The notes under the pieces: model-generated
What the model saw: only the letters and a program-made list of their open reading frames with translations
What the model was told of the DNA's origin: nothing
The model's database searches: none
Translations under genes and position numbers: made by a program
Source: Aulosira sp. FACHB-615
Lineage (GTDB): Bacteria > Cyanobacteriota > Cyanobacteriia > Cyanobacteriales > Nostocaceae
Direction: 5' to 3'
Length of the DNA: 64,000 nt
NCBI RefSeq assembly: GCF_014698045.1
Contig: NZ_JACJSE010000011.1
Location: forward strand, 62,001 to 126,000
Shown here: positions 1-8,096 of the stretch, piece after piece
Layout: each line of letters starts with the position of its first letter
How positions within the stretch are numbered: position 1 is the first letter of the stretch

Positions 1-155
1 GATAAATTTTCTGGTAAGTCAGCACCTAATTCTTCTGCTAAAACCGCTCTAGCATCACTTAATAAGCGTTGTTTATAGGCGGGATCTTCTATTGCTTTTG
101 CAATGATAAGTTCTTGCAAACTTTCAGGACTCAATCCTTCAGAATTTGTAGTCAT
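1..155 (-). CDS. NHLP-leader RiPP precursor, partial (cut by window edge)
   Basis: N-terminal 51 codons of a third tandem NHLP (nitrile hydratase-like leader peptide) precursor; the start ATG is at 155 and the gene runs off the left edge. The visible part begins MTTNSEGLSPESLQELIIAK and continues with the same AIEDPAYKQRLLSDA motif as the two precursors to its right, so it is a paralogue of them. The core peptide lies outside the window and cannot be described. It would be recognised by the NHLM-type maturation and export proteins encoded upstream. The family assignment is firm from the leader; the modification is unknown. Confidence 0.85.
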   Translation of the reverse strand, partial: MTTNSEGLSPESLQELIIAKAIEDPAYKQRLLSDARAVLAEELGADLPENL

Positions 156-220
156 GATGGATGATGAATTTAGAGAACAGTTTGATGAATTGTTCTAACT
201 TATACCAAGTCTCAATGAAG

Positions 221-288
221 TGGAGTACATAGTTTCATAGAGTATTTAAACCAGTGTGATAGCTTTGAATACCTAGCTATGTACTCCA
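221..288. repeat. 12-bp perfect inverted repeat between precursor genes
   Basis: TGGAGTACATAG at 221-232 is matched by its exact reverse complement at 277-288 with a 44-base loop. It sits between the stop of one NHLP precursor (328) and the start of the next (155). There is no T-tract, so a leaky attenuator or mRNA-stabilising stem is more likely than a full terminator. Confidence 0.6.
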
Positions 289-327
289 TTCTTAGGCATT
301 TGAATGATTTCGATGAAAAAGGTTATC

Positions 328-735
328 TTAACCTTTGCGAGACTTGACGTTATAGTAAATTGAACCAATTACAGATGAGATTGTCGCACTAATACCTGAG
401 ACACTTTGTAAAAGCTCTGACTTACTTTTTACGTTTCCAGGTTTAGTAATTCTTATGCGTAAGCCGCCGGCTACTGCTTCTAATTCTTCTTGGGTAATGA
501 TGCCTTCGCGGACTAGTTGATCCAAATCTGTTGGTAGCACTAGATAAAGATGATTAGCACTTTGTTGCAATACTTGAATTGTGACATCGTCACTTAATTT
601 CTCACCCAATTCTTCTTCTACTACTGCTTTAGCATCATTTAACAAACGTTGCTTGTAAGCAGGGTCTTCTATTGCTTTAGCAATAATACGCTCTTCTAAG
701 GTGCTTGGGGTGAATTCTTCAGAGTTTATAGTCAT
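328..735 (-). CDS. NHLP-leader RiPP precursor peptide
   Basis: A 135-residue precursor. Residues 1-91 are a nitrile-hydratase-alpha-like leader (EDPAYKQRLL, EELGEKL, NHLYLVLP) ending in the double-glycine-type site EAVAGG. This would be cut by the C39 peptidase domain of the ABC transporter at 21149. The 44-residue core (92-135) starts LRIRITKPGNV and contains a stretch rich in Ser, Ile, Val and Gly (VSGISATISSVIGSIYYN) with no cysteine, which argues against a lanthipeptide. Such beta-branched, small-residue cores are typical substrates of PoyD-type epimerases, two of which are encoded at 8097-11083. The leader is nearly identical to that of the next precursor while the core differs, the usual pattern of a precursor array. 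Confidence 0.9.
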   Translation of the reverse strand: MTINSEEFTPSTLEERIIAKAIEDPAYKQRLLNDAKAVVEEELGEKLSDDVTIQVLQQSANHLYLVLPTDLDQLVREGIITQEELEAVAGGLRIRITKPGNVKSKSELLQSVSGISATISSVIGSIYYNVKSRKG

Positions 736-804
736 GGTTGCAGTTTAGTGAATTTGCTTGTGGGAAATATTCAATCTTGAAAATTACTATTTTCTTGCTT
801 GCAC

Positions 805-1236
805 TTATTTAGGTCTTGTGGTGTGTCTTTGGCTTAAAACACCAAGAGTTAGGGCAGCCACAGCACTCTTTAAAGAGGCTTCAATATTTTTAAAATTTCG
901 TGTCTGTCCATTCACATTTCCTGGGTGAATACTAATTTTCGCGCTCAATCGGCTGACAACACCACCACCTGCTACTGCTTCTAATTCTTCTTGGCTAATG
1001 ATGCCTTCACGAACTAGTTGATCAATATCTATTGGTAGCACTAGATAAAGATGATTAGCACTTTGTTGCAATACTTGAATTGTGACATCGTCACCTAATT
1101 TCTCACCCAATTCTTCTTCTACTACTGCTTTAGCATCACTTAACAAACGTTGCTTGTAAGCAGAGTCTTCCATTGCTTTAGCAATAATGCGATCTTCCAA
1201 TGTGGTTGGGTTAAATTCTTCAGAGTTGGTAGTCAT
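805..1236 (-). CDS. NHLP-leader RiPP precursor peptide
   Basis: A 143-residue precursor. Leader residues 1-91 match the 328-735 gene almost residue for residue and end in EAVAGG. The core of about 52 residues begins GVVSRLSAKISIHPGNV and ends RHTTRPK. It shares only the short I-x-x-PGNV element with its neighbour and has no cysteine. It contains several Arg residues (possible targets of the peptide arginase at 13488) and a hydrophobic run (SAVAALTLGVL) suited to epimerisation. It is the first precursor of the left array; the aldo/keto reductase-like gene upstream is separated by a strong terminator, so the array probably has its own promoter in 1237-1400. Confidence 0.9.
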   Translation of the reverse strand: MTTNSEEFNPTTLEDRIIAKAMEDSAYKQRLLSDAKAVVEEELGEKLGDDVTIQVLQQSANHLYLVLPIDIDQLVREGIISQEELEAVAGGGVVSRLSAKISIHPGNVNGQTRNFKNIEASLKSAVAALTLGVLSQRHTTRPK

Positions 1237-1405
1237 AATTGATTCTATGTTGAATTGTTTTTACCTCAGTCAACCTAACTCAACAGTGGAGTTGTTGTTG
1301 TGTCTGATTACTTTTATAATAGGTTGATTAAATCAAGTTGTTAATCACGGATTTTTATTATTCACTACTTAATATTTAGCCCTATTCAACAAATAATATT
1401 TAAAT

Positions 1406-1446
1406 AAAAACATCCTAGATTTATTAATTAAATCTAGGATGTTTTT
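1406..1446 (-). terminator. Rho-independent terminator after the aldo/keto reductase-like gene
   Basis: A near-perfect palindrome: CATCCTAGATTTA at 1411-1423 pairs with 1429-1441 around a 5-base loop, flanked by AAAAA and TTTTT, so it can work in both directions. It begins 18 bases past the stop codon at 1464 and insulates the precursor array downstream. Confidence 0.85.
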
Positions 1447-1463
1447 CTAATTTATTTAATTGA

Positions 1464-2477
1464 CTAAGTTTGAGGTTGTCGCAGGAGTTTAACCTTTTGA
1501 AATGGATGTATTTGATTAAAATCTAATCCGTAACGCACCATATCACCAAAGAGATTAATCTGCTCAATCTCTGCTGGAGATAGTCTACCTTTTTCTACTG
1601 CGGAGATCGCTTCATCAATTTCTTGTCTATTTGTCACCCCCATTAAGGCAACATCTACACAATTTTGTGATAAGGAATAACGGTAAAAATCTGGTATATT
1701 AGGCCACCAACACCACTCAGGTAAGCTTGGCGGTGGTATTATATGTTCACCCATAGATTTAAACGTCACAATTCCTGAACGTTGTAAATCTTGTGAATCT
1801 AAATTAGCAAATATTTTTTTCTGTGCTGTGCGATGAGCAGGATTATGTCTCACCATGACCACATCTAAAAAAGGATGATTTAACCAAGCTTGAGCATGAT
1901 CAAGATTATGAAAAGACGCACCGACATAACGCACCGCACCCATTTTCTTCAGCCGTTCAGATACACCAAAAGCTTCTTCGACAAACTGTTGATATCCTGT
2001 ATTTGGCCCCCGCAAATAAGGAGAATGTTCAAAGCAATCTCGAATGGCTTCACCATCGCGATCGCCAACCCAACCCCAAAACAACACATCAATATAATCA
2101 ATCCCTAATTCTTCAAACTGATCGTATAAAACACCCACTAAAGATTCGGGACTTTTAATATAAGTAACAGTCGCTAACACCACTTTTTCCCGCACTGATG
2201 AACCTCGCCCACACAGTTGACGCAATCCATCCGCCATATTTTGATAAATAAAATGATGCAAATCACTAGAATAGAAGAAGTAGTTAATTCCTCGCTCAAA
2301 AGCATAGAGTGTATCTTCACTAGAAATACCGCCTCCGCCACCTATACCCAAGCAACTCACTGTTAAATCAGTTCGTCCTAGTTGACGGTAAAAAGGTAAG
2401 GGAAATTTTTGTTCATGAGAATTGCTTTGATTTAAAAAATTATGATTAGATTCAACGACAGAAATTAGTTGTTCCAT
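1464..2477 (-). CDS. aldo/keto reductase-family protein
   Basis: A 337-residue protein with the aldo/keto reductase TIM-barrel pattern: an N-terminal YRQLGRTDLTVSCLGIGGG segment, a strand ending in Ser-Asp, IDYIDVLF, and GAVRYVGASFHN. The family reduces carbonyls with NADPH using an Asp-Tyr-Lys-His tetrad. Here a Tyr (FIYQN) and Lys (REKVVLATV) are plausible, but the usual His after the LDYIDL-type strand appears replaced (DVLFWGWVGD). The enzyme may therefore be altered in activity or bind rather than reduce. It lies at the end of the same-strand run after a TolC-like gene, 53 bases from it. A role in peptide tailoring is inferred from position only. Confidence 0.75.
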   Translation of the reverse strand: MEQLISVVESNHNFLNQSNSHEQKFPLPFYRQLGRTDLTVSCLGIGGGGGISSEDTLYAFERGINYFFYSSDLHHFIYQNMADGLRQLCGRGSSVREKVVLATVTYIKSPESLVGVLYDQFEELGIDYIDVLFWGWVGDRDGEAIRDCFEHSPYLRGPNTGYQQFVEEAFGVSERLKKMGAVRYVGASFHNLDHAQAWLNHPFLDVVMVRHNPAHRTAQKKIFANLDSQDLQRSGIVTFKSMGEHIIPPPSLPEWCWWPNIPDFYRYSLSQNCVDVALMGVTNRQEIDEAISAVEKGRLSPAEIEQINLFGDMVRYGLDFNQIHPFQKVKLLRQPQT

Positions 2478-2530
2478 AAATTTTATTTTTGAGTGATAGA
2501 AAACTTTAATAAAAATATATTGATAATTTG

Positions 2531-3202
2531 CTATTTACTAATAATGCTATTTGCTTCTTGTGGCGATAATCCCACACTGGCGGCCAATTGCTCTAAAGCG
2601 ATTCTTTCCCTTGTATTTGTATTCAACATTTCTGTGACAGCAGCCACATAATCTGCATTACCAAGTTGAGTTTGGATATTAACACTTGCAACCCGTGAAC
2701 TATCAGCAAACTTTTGCATTTGGTAGGTAGCAATTTTCGCGGCTTGACGTGCTTGCAAGTATTCAACGTAATACTGTACTATAGCTACTCTTTTTTGGCG
2801 TTTTTCTTCTAGCAACCGAGCTTTCAGAACAGATGATTGTTGAGTAGCAGTTAAGAGCCTAATAGGGTTAACTGTAACACCAATGTAAAACTCTTCATAA
2901 TTGTTAAATGATCCGTATGTTGTGCCGGAGAAACTAACACTCATCACATCATTAAAGGGACTTAACCCCCTTGCTGCCTTTGCTTCTAAGATGTCGGGAG
3001 AATTACGTTCAGCGATACTAACTAACTCGTCAATGTTTTTGAGATCCTGCGGTGTAATCTCTGTTTGCAAAAGTTCTGGTTGATTGTAATTAACATTATT
3101 TTCTGATGCCACTACTATTGCAGGAATTTCAAAAATTGTAAATACAGAAAAACTGGCTAAACCATAAAATAAGCGTGGTATCAGCATTTTAAATAATGTC
3201 AT
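2531..3202 (-). CDS. TolC-like outer-membrane efflux half protein
   Basis: A 223-residue protein with a hydrophobic N-terminal signal segment (residues about 8-30) followed by helical sequence typical of outer membrane efflux proteins (ELVSIAERNSPDILEAKA, then a long amphipathic helix YVEYLQARQAAKIATYQMQ). TolC proteins carry two such repeats and are about 450 residues; this one holds only about one half, so it would need to assemble as more subunits or pair with another protein. It lies on the same strand as the NHLM exporter components and could supply the outer-membrane step for peptide export, which is an inference. Beta-strand-rich segments (SVSFSGTTYGSFNN, EEFYIGVTVNP) are visible. Confidence 0.6.
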   Translation of the reverse strand: MTLFKMLIPRLFYGLASFSVFTIFEIPAIVVASENNVNYNQPELLQTEITPQDLKNIDELVSIAERNSPDILEAKAARGLSPFNDVMSVSFSGTTYGSFNNYEEFYIGVTVNPIRLLTATQQSSVLKARLLEEKRQKRVAIVQYYVEYLQARQAAKIATYQMQKFADSSRVASVNIQTQLGNADYVAAVTEMLNTNTRERIALEQLAASVGLSPQEANSIISK

Positions 3203-3595
3203 TTTAGTGAATCACTCATGTAAAATTTTTCAAGCCATCCAGTGAATTAAACTATGGTTCTCTAATCTGGATAAATAATAACCAGACAAGAAAAATCTTT
3301 AATCATCAAAAGTAGCGTTTACCTCACTAATTAACTAAGAAAAATCCTGTCAATTATTGTAAATTTGACAGAACTTTTTTAGAGAGGAGGGATAAAATGA
3401 GATGGTGATTAATTTAAGAAATTATTGGTAATGGAAAAGCAATTGTCATCCATTACCAAAATTGGGTTATCGATTTCTGGGTTTAATCTACTACTGCATA
3501 ATACTCTTTAATAAAGAACAACTAAATGCACTATTTTGAGGATTAACTACAACATTTTTAGCCAGAGATTCATTGATAAAATTGATAAAAATTAG

Positions 3596-3882
3596 GAATT
3601 ATGCAAATATCACAATGCTTGGTGTGTGACGCTATAAGTTTCATGACTAATACCAATTTTTTATGAAGCTGCATAGAATCAGATCCCCTTGAGCATCCCC
3701 TTCAAAAGGAGGGAACCGGAAAAACATATATCAAAGTCCCCCTTTTTAAGGGGAGCCACTGCGTTGCGGAGGTTCCCTCCGTTGTAGCAAGTGGCGTGGA
3801 TTTAGGGGGATCGAAATATGTGCAACTTCACATTAAATTGGTATAAGTTCAAATAATTTTGCAGTGTCACACACCCCACAGA
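3596..3882. repeat. dispersed GTGTGTGACGC / GTGTCACACACC palindromic repeat, interrupted
   Basis: The left part (3596-3649, with GGTGTGTGACGCTATAAG) and right part (3845-3882, with GTGTCACACACCCCACAG) together match an uninterrupted repeat at about 53790-53910. The match is broken exactly where the 3650-3844 element lies. Confidence 0.7.
3650..3844. mobile_element. MITE-like element, about 195 bp, imperfect terminal inverted repeats
   Basis: The left end ATACCAATTTTTTATGAAG pairs imperfectly with the reverse complement of the right end, ATACCAATTTAATGTGAAG. The interior has no ORF and holds partly self-complementary blocks (AAAGTCCCCCTTTTTAAGGG). The flanks rejoin into a repeat known uninterrupted elsewhere in the window, which supports insertion. 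No convincing target duplication beyond TA is visible. Confidence 0.65.
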
Positions 3883-3885
3883 AAA

Positions 3886-3913
3886 GTAGAGACGTTGCGT
3901 GCAACGTCTCTAC
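3886..3913 (-). terminator. palindrome acting as terminator of the Pls-like gene
   Basis: GTAGAGACGTTGC at 3886-3898 and its exact complement at 3901-3913 leave a 2-base centre. On the minus strand the stem is followed by TTTTC, and it lies 25 bases after the stop codon at 3938. The palindrome looks like a dispersed repeat reused as terminator. Confidence 0.65.
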
Positions 3914-3937
3914 TTCATTTATAAAAGTGAGTCAGCC

Positions 3938-6900
3938 TTAGTTAACTGCGCGAGATGGAATACCTTGCCAATGGCTTTGAAATGGTAGCATTTCACCTTT
4001 CATCACTAGAGATAAAGCATCTAATTTTGCTCCAGCTTCCATTTCCGAGTCATATAGAACTACAGAACGAGGCCCAACACTACAACCACGACCGATTCTT
4101 AATTTGGACATTTTCATCACGCGGTCTTCAAACAAATGAGTTTGCAGAGATACCAAATTAGCGATCGCCGCATCATCAGCAACCCGCACTAAATCAAACT
4201 CGGTTAAATACGTAGTCTCCATGTAAACTCGGCGACCGATTTTTGCCCCAAATAAACCTAAAAGCGGTGCTAACAATGGTGTCCCAGTAAACCATCTGAG
4301 TAAAAATGGTACAGCGACAGTTTCATATAAGCCAGTAATAAACTCTGTACGACGCACAAAGATAGACCACAAAGGCTCTACACGCGGTCGATAGCGTCCA
4401 ACTACTATCCATTTCAATATCGCCACGAAAAGAGTTACCAAAAACGAAGAGGCTATAAATAGTCCTGGTGACAAAACTATCAGCATTGGTGTTGATACTT
4501 TTGATGTCAACCAAGCTAACCCGACAAGATTCTCAATGAACAGCACATATATAAGGGTTAGTGGTAAAACAATCCGCACAAACTCAATAGCAAGACGACC
4601 AAAAACCAGTTTTAGAGGTGGACGGAAAGTCACTCTTTCATCAAAACACTCATCTTGCTGACGACGTGGAAGGAAAATTGCTGGTGAACCAAGCCATGAT
4701 GAACCAGAAGATACTGGTTGATTAGGAGGTACAGACAACACCCCAATTAAGCTATGATCCCCAAGATATGTGCTGCTAGGGACTAAAGCAGCGTTACCCA
4801 CAAAGGAACGACTACCAATTTCAGTAGCTCCCAAGGCAAAGAAGCCATTGTAATATTTAGCCGCACCAATCGTAGCAAAGTCAGCCACAAAACTTTCACT
4901 ACCCAATCTCAGCAAGTCTGGATCAATCTGCGATACAGTCGAAACTTCTGATCTCGGCCCGACTTTCGCCCCCAACAGACGCAGCCAAGGCATAGTATAA
5001 AGGGTGGCGTAGAGCGTATTAGTTAGTGACAAACTCGTAAACATAAATTTGTCAGCCAGCCACTTACGCAAACCAAAACCAGAATTTTCTGGAAAAATCC
5101 CAGGACGAGTATTGGGCATTACCAACCACTTACCAAAGGCGACTACAGCACAGGTTGTCAGTCCATACAATAAACCGGCAATGGGTGTGTATAAAAGACC
5201 TTTGAGCAGTTGTCCTTGGGATACCGCGTACTCAAAAATTAACCCTGGAGTGAAAATAATAAAGGGTAGAGCATCAAGCAAGATAAATCCAGCGACAAAA
5301 CCCATCCAAAGTCTTGGCGACAATTGCACCGAGGGGGTTTTGCGGTAGTTCATTTCCTTCAAAATCGGATCAGCATCGGTAATTGGTTGGGAGGGCGACC
5401 CAGCCCAAACCTGATAATCTGGAATCACTTGGTCTTGTGCTACTAAAGACTGTTCATCTAACTGCACTCCCCGACCTACATGACTACCAAGCATGACTAC
5501 TGAATTAGTCCCAATAAAGCTATTAGCCTCAATCTTGATGGGTGCTTGATATAACCATCCATCTTCCACTATAAAAGGCTGTACCTGAACACCATAGCCA
5601 ATACTCACCCCGTCTTCAATTGTGATTAAATCAGGCAGATGTAAATCTTTCGTGCCGATATGACAGCCTTCACCAATCTTTCCACCCAATAACCGCATAT
5701 ATAAGGGCATGAGAGGCGAACCAGCTAGATAATCAAGTGGGGCAATATCTATAGTTTTTCTCACTAACCACCAACGGCAATAATACCAACCCCACAAGGG
5801 ATAGCGGCCTGGACGAAACTTACCAATGAGCAACCATTTAGCGATGATTGGGAGTGTGAGACTCATCACAAACCACATCATAGAAAATATGCTGATTTCC
5901 GCAAAAACTACCAGTGGTGATGACCATTCATGAAAGTCCTCTAACAGTAAGATGAATGGCATTCCGAAAACGATAAAGAGGACATAGAGCATAACTATTT
6001 GTATGCTCCCACTCAACCAGACTCGCAAGTTACTATGATGTCTAACTGTACGTGGATTTGACCGAACAGATGCACTATGTTGTTTTTGGATGCTTTCGAT
6101 GTGATTGGCAAGCGATCGGATAGTTGTGTGGGAATATAAATCAGCAATAGAAAGATACTGTAATGTTGGTTGCTGTCTCAAGTTAGAGATGATACGCGCC
6201 GCAAAAAGAGAATGACCACCTAAATCAGCAAAGAAGTCTTCTTCAACAGATATATGATCATTGCCGAAAATCTGACCCCAAGCATTAGCTAGTTCTTGTT
6301 CAAGCTCTGTAGCTGGTGGCACATATAAACCAGAGTTTTTGCTGACTCTCTTAGTCGTGGGATTTGGTAGCTGTGAACGGTCAGCTTTACCATTGGGTAA
6401 TGTGGGAATCGCATCCAAAATTTCAAGGAATGCTGGCACCATGTAGTTAGGCAGACGGCTACTCAGCGAGTTATACAGGCGATGTTTGAGAGCTTGAGAA
6501 TCAGTGACAGGAATATGTAGTGTGATATAAGCAACTAATTCTTTGTCTGCATCATTAATAGATACCAGGGAGACAATAGCATTCTCTACTTCTTGATCTT
6601 CTAGTAAAACTGCTTCAATTTCTGTTAGTTCGATACGATAACCCCGAATTTTAACTTGATGGTCAATGCGCCCTAAATATTCTATTTCACCATCTGGGGT
6701 AAATCGACCTAAATCACCACTACGATATAGTTTTTCTTCTTTCTCACCTACAGTAAAGGGGTTGGGGATGAACTTAGCGGCAGTTTTTTCGGGAAGATTT
6801 ACATAACCTTGGGTGACACCAATTCCCCCAATGCAGATTTCTCCAATCTCACCTGGTGGAACTTCTTGTAGATGCTCATCGAGGATATAAACACTGTAGT

Positions 6901-7936
6901 ATGGTAGGGGTTTACCGATAGTGACTGGTTTGTCTGGGACTAATTCCGTCCACAAAGCTGTAACTGTTGTTTCGGTCGGGCCGTAAGTATTCAGCATCCG
7001 CCGTCCCCCAATACTCCAACGCTTCACTAAATCCTGGGGACAGGCTTCACCGCCGACTATTAAAGTATGGATGGAGGGGACATCTTTATCTACTGTTGCT
7101 AGGAGGGTAGGAACACAGTAGAGCATTGTTACCTGCTGTTCAATCAAGAAATCAGCCAAGTCTGAGCCGATTTTGCGATGGTCGGTAGGGCCGACAATCA
7201 AAGTAGCTCCCACAGCGAAGGTAGGCCAAATTTCCTCAATGGAGAAATCAAAGGCGATGATAATCCCTTGATAAATGCGATCGCAACTCTTTACGCCATA
7301 GATTGGTGTACAAATAGAGATAAAGCTGCATATATTAGAGTGATTGACAGCTACACCTTTAGGTCTGCCAGTCGAGCCGGAAGTATAGATAATGTAACAG
7401 AGTTCGTCTTGTGCATCTGACAACAAAATCCGCGTTTTTGGCTGTTTGGCAATATCTTCAGCTACAGCATCCAACATCAAAACTTGACAGCCAACCCCAG
7501 CAGTTAGTTCACTGAATTTTGTGGTACTAATCAGTAAATTCAGAGATGCGTTTTCTGCAATAAAGGTGATTCTATCTTGGGGAAAGGAGGCATCTAGAGG
7601 GATGAAAGCCGCACCACTCTTGAGTATAGCCAGCAACGTCACATAGGTATTAATTGAGCGTTCCAACAGAATACCAATTCTGTCCCCTTGATTGATACCT
7701 TGATTGACTAAGTAATTAGCCAACTTATTGGCTCGTAGATCAAGTTCTCCATAAGTGAGCAACTCGGCATCACATATCAAAGCCACAGCATCAGGATCAA
7801 TATCACATCGATTTTCAAAAAAGTAATGCAGACGTTGTGGTATTTCTGTGTGACTAAAATTGTCAAACTGAGTATTGAAAGAGTTGACAATTTTGTAATT
7901 ATTTGGTCTATTTGACTGATGATATCTAGTTTCCAT
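3938..7936 (-). CDS. Pls/PosA-type membrane NRPS (A-PCP plus three LbH/membrane repeats)
   Basis: A 1332-residue protein from ATG at 7936; an upstream TTG at 7951 is less likely. Order: adenylation domain about 30-535 (core YIIYTSGSTGRPKG, YGPTETT, YRSGDLGR, LPNGKADR); carrier domain about 545-620 (DLGGHSLFAAR, Ser is the phosphopantetheine site); then three repeats of a membrane pair followed by a soluble hexapeptide/LbH-like domain (e.g. GGKIGEGCHIGT, GAKVGPRSEVS, GAKIGRRVYMET). This layout and length match epsilon-poly-L-lysine synthetase and PosA, which make isopeptide homopolymers of cationic amino acids. There is no condensation or thioesterase domain. By eye the specificity-pocket residues read roughly D-F-E-Y-I-G-T-V-T-K; the acidic third position would suit a basic substrate. 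It lies 160 bp downstream of the epimerases, so it may act with or beside the RiPP pathway. Confidence 0.85.
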   Translation of the reverse strand: METRYHQSNRPNNYKIVNSFNTQFDNFSHTEIPQRLHYFFENRCDIDPDAVALICDAELLTYGELDLRANKLANYLVNQGINQGDRIGILLERSINTYVTLLAILKSGAAFIPLDASFPQDRITFIAENASLNLLISTTKFSELTAGVGCQVLMLDAVAEDIAKQPKTRILLSDAQDELCYIIYTSGSTGRPKGVAVNHSNICSFISICTPIYGVKSCDRIYQGIIIAFDFSIEEIWPTFAVGATLIVGPTDHRKIGSDLADFLIEQQVTMLYCVPTLLATVDKDVPSIHTLIVGGEACPQDLVKRWSIGGRRMLNTYGPTETTVTALWTELVPDKPVTIGKPLPYYSVYILDEHLQEVPPGEIGEICIGGIGVTQGYVNLPEKTAAKFIPNPFTVGEKEEKLYRSGDLGRFTPDGEIEYLGRIDHQVKIRGYRIELTEIEAVLLEDQEVENAIVSLVSINDADKELVAYITLHIPVTDSQALKHRLYNSLSSRLPNYMVPAFLEILDAIPTLPNGKADRSQLPNPTTKRVSKNSGLYVPPATELEQELANAWGQIFGNDHISVEEDFFADLGGHSLFAARIISNLRQQPTLQYLSIADLYSHTTIRSLANHIESIQKQHSASVRSNPRTVRHHSNLRVWLSGSIQIVMLYVLFIVFGMPFILLLEDFHEWSSPLVVFAEISIFSMMWFVMSLTLPIIAKWLLIGKFRPGRYPLWGWYYCRWWLVRKTIDIAPLDYLAGSPLMPLYMRLLGGKIGEGCHIGTKDLHLPDLITIEDGVSIGYGVQVQPFIVEDGWLYQAPIKIEANSFIGTNSVVMLGSHVGRGVQLDEQSLVAQDQVIPDYQVWAGSPSQPITDADPILKEMNYRKTPSVQLSPRLWMGFVAGFILLDALPFIIFTPGLIFEYAVSQGQLLKGLLYTPIAGLLYGLTTCAVVAFGKWLVMPNTRPGIFPENSGFGLRKWLADKFMFTSLSLTNTLYATLYTMPWLRLLGAKVGPRSEVSTVSQIDPDLLRLGSESFVADFATIGAAKYYNGFFALGATEIGSRSFVGNAALVPSSTYLGDHSLIGVLSVPPNQPVSSGSSWLGSPAIFLPRRQQDECFDERVTFRPPLKLVFGRLAIEFVRIVLPLTLIYVLFIENLVGLAWLTSKVSTPMLIVLSPGLFIASSFLVTLFVAILKWIVVGRYRPRVEPLWSIFVRRTEFITGLYETVAVPFLLRWFTGTPLLAPLLGLFGAKIGRRVYMETTYLTEFDLVRVADDAAIANLVSLQTHLFEDRVMKMSKLRIGRGCSVGPRSVVLYDSEMEAGAKLDALSLVMKGEMLPFQSHWQGIPSRAVN

Positions 7937-8096
7937 GCCAAATCTTTCCAATGATCATCATAGCTAGTGAGTGGTTTGAGAAAGTGGGCGATCGCTATCC
8001 TATTAATTGAGGTTTACTCACTAAAATTGCAGGAGAAATCCCCTGCAATGGCGAGTCTAGAAACTTGTATTAGCGCAAAAATATTTGTTTCTTACT

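Larger units (their letters stand above)
3203..3937. other. 735-bp gene-free stretch built of repeats
   Basis: No ORF is supported. The stretch holds a hairpin (TTGGTAATGGA at 3425-3435 with its complement at 3449-3459), a palindromic repeat split by a miniature element (see 3596-3882 and 3650-3844), and a perfect palindrome that ends the Pls-like gene (3886-3913). Confidence 0.7.

Noticed and set aside
328..1236. Lanthipeptide or thiazole/oxazole type precursor
   Set aside because: The cores contain no cysteine, and no LanM or cyclodehydratase gene occurs in the window.
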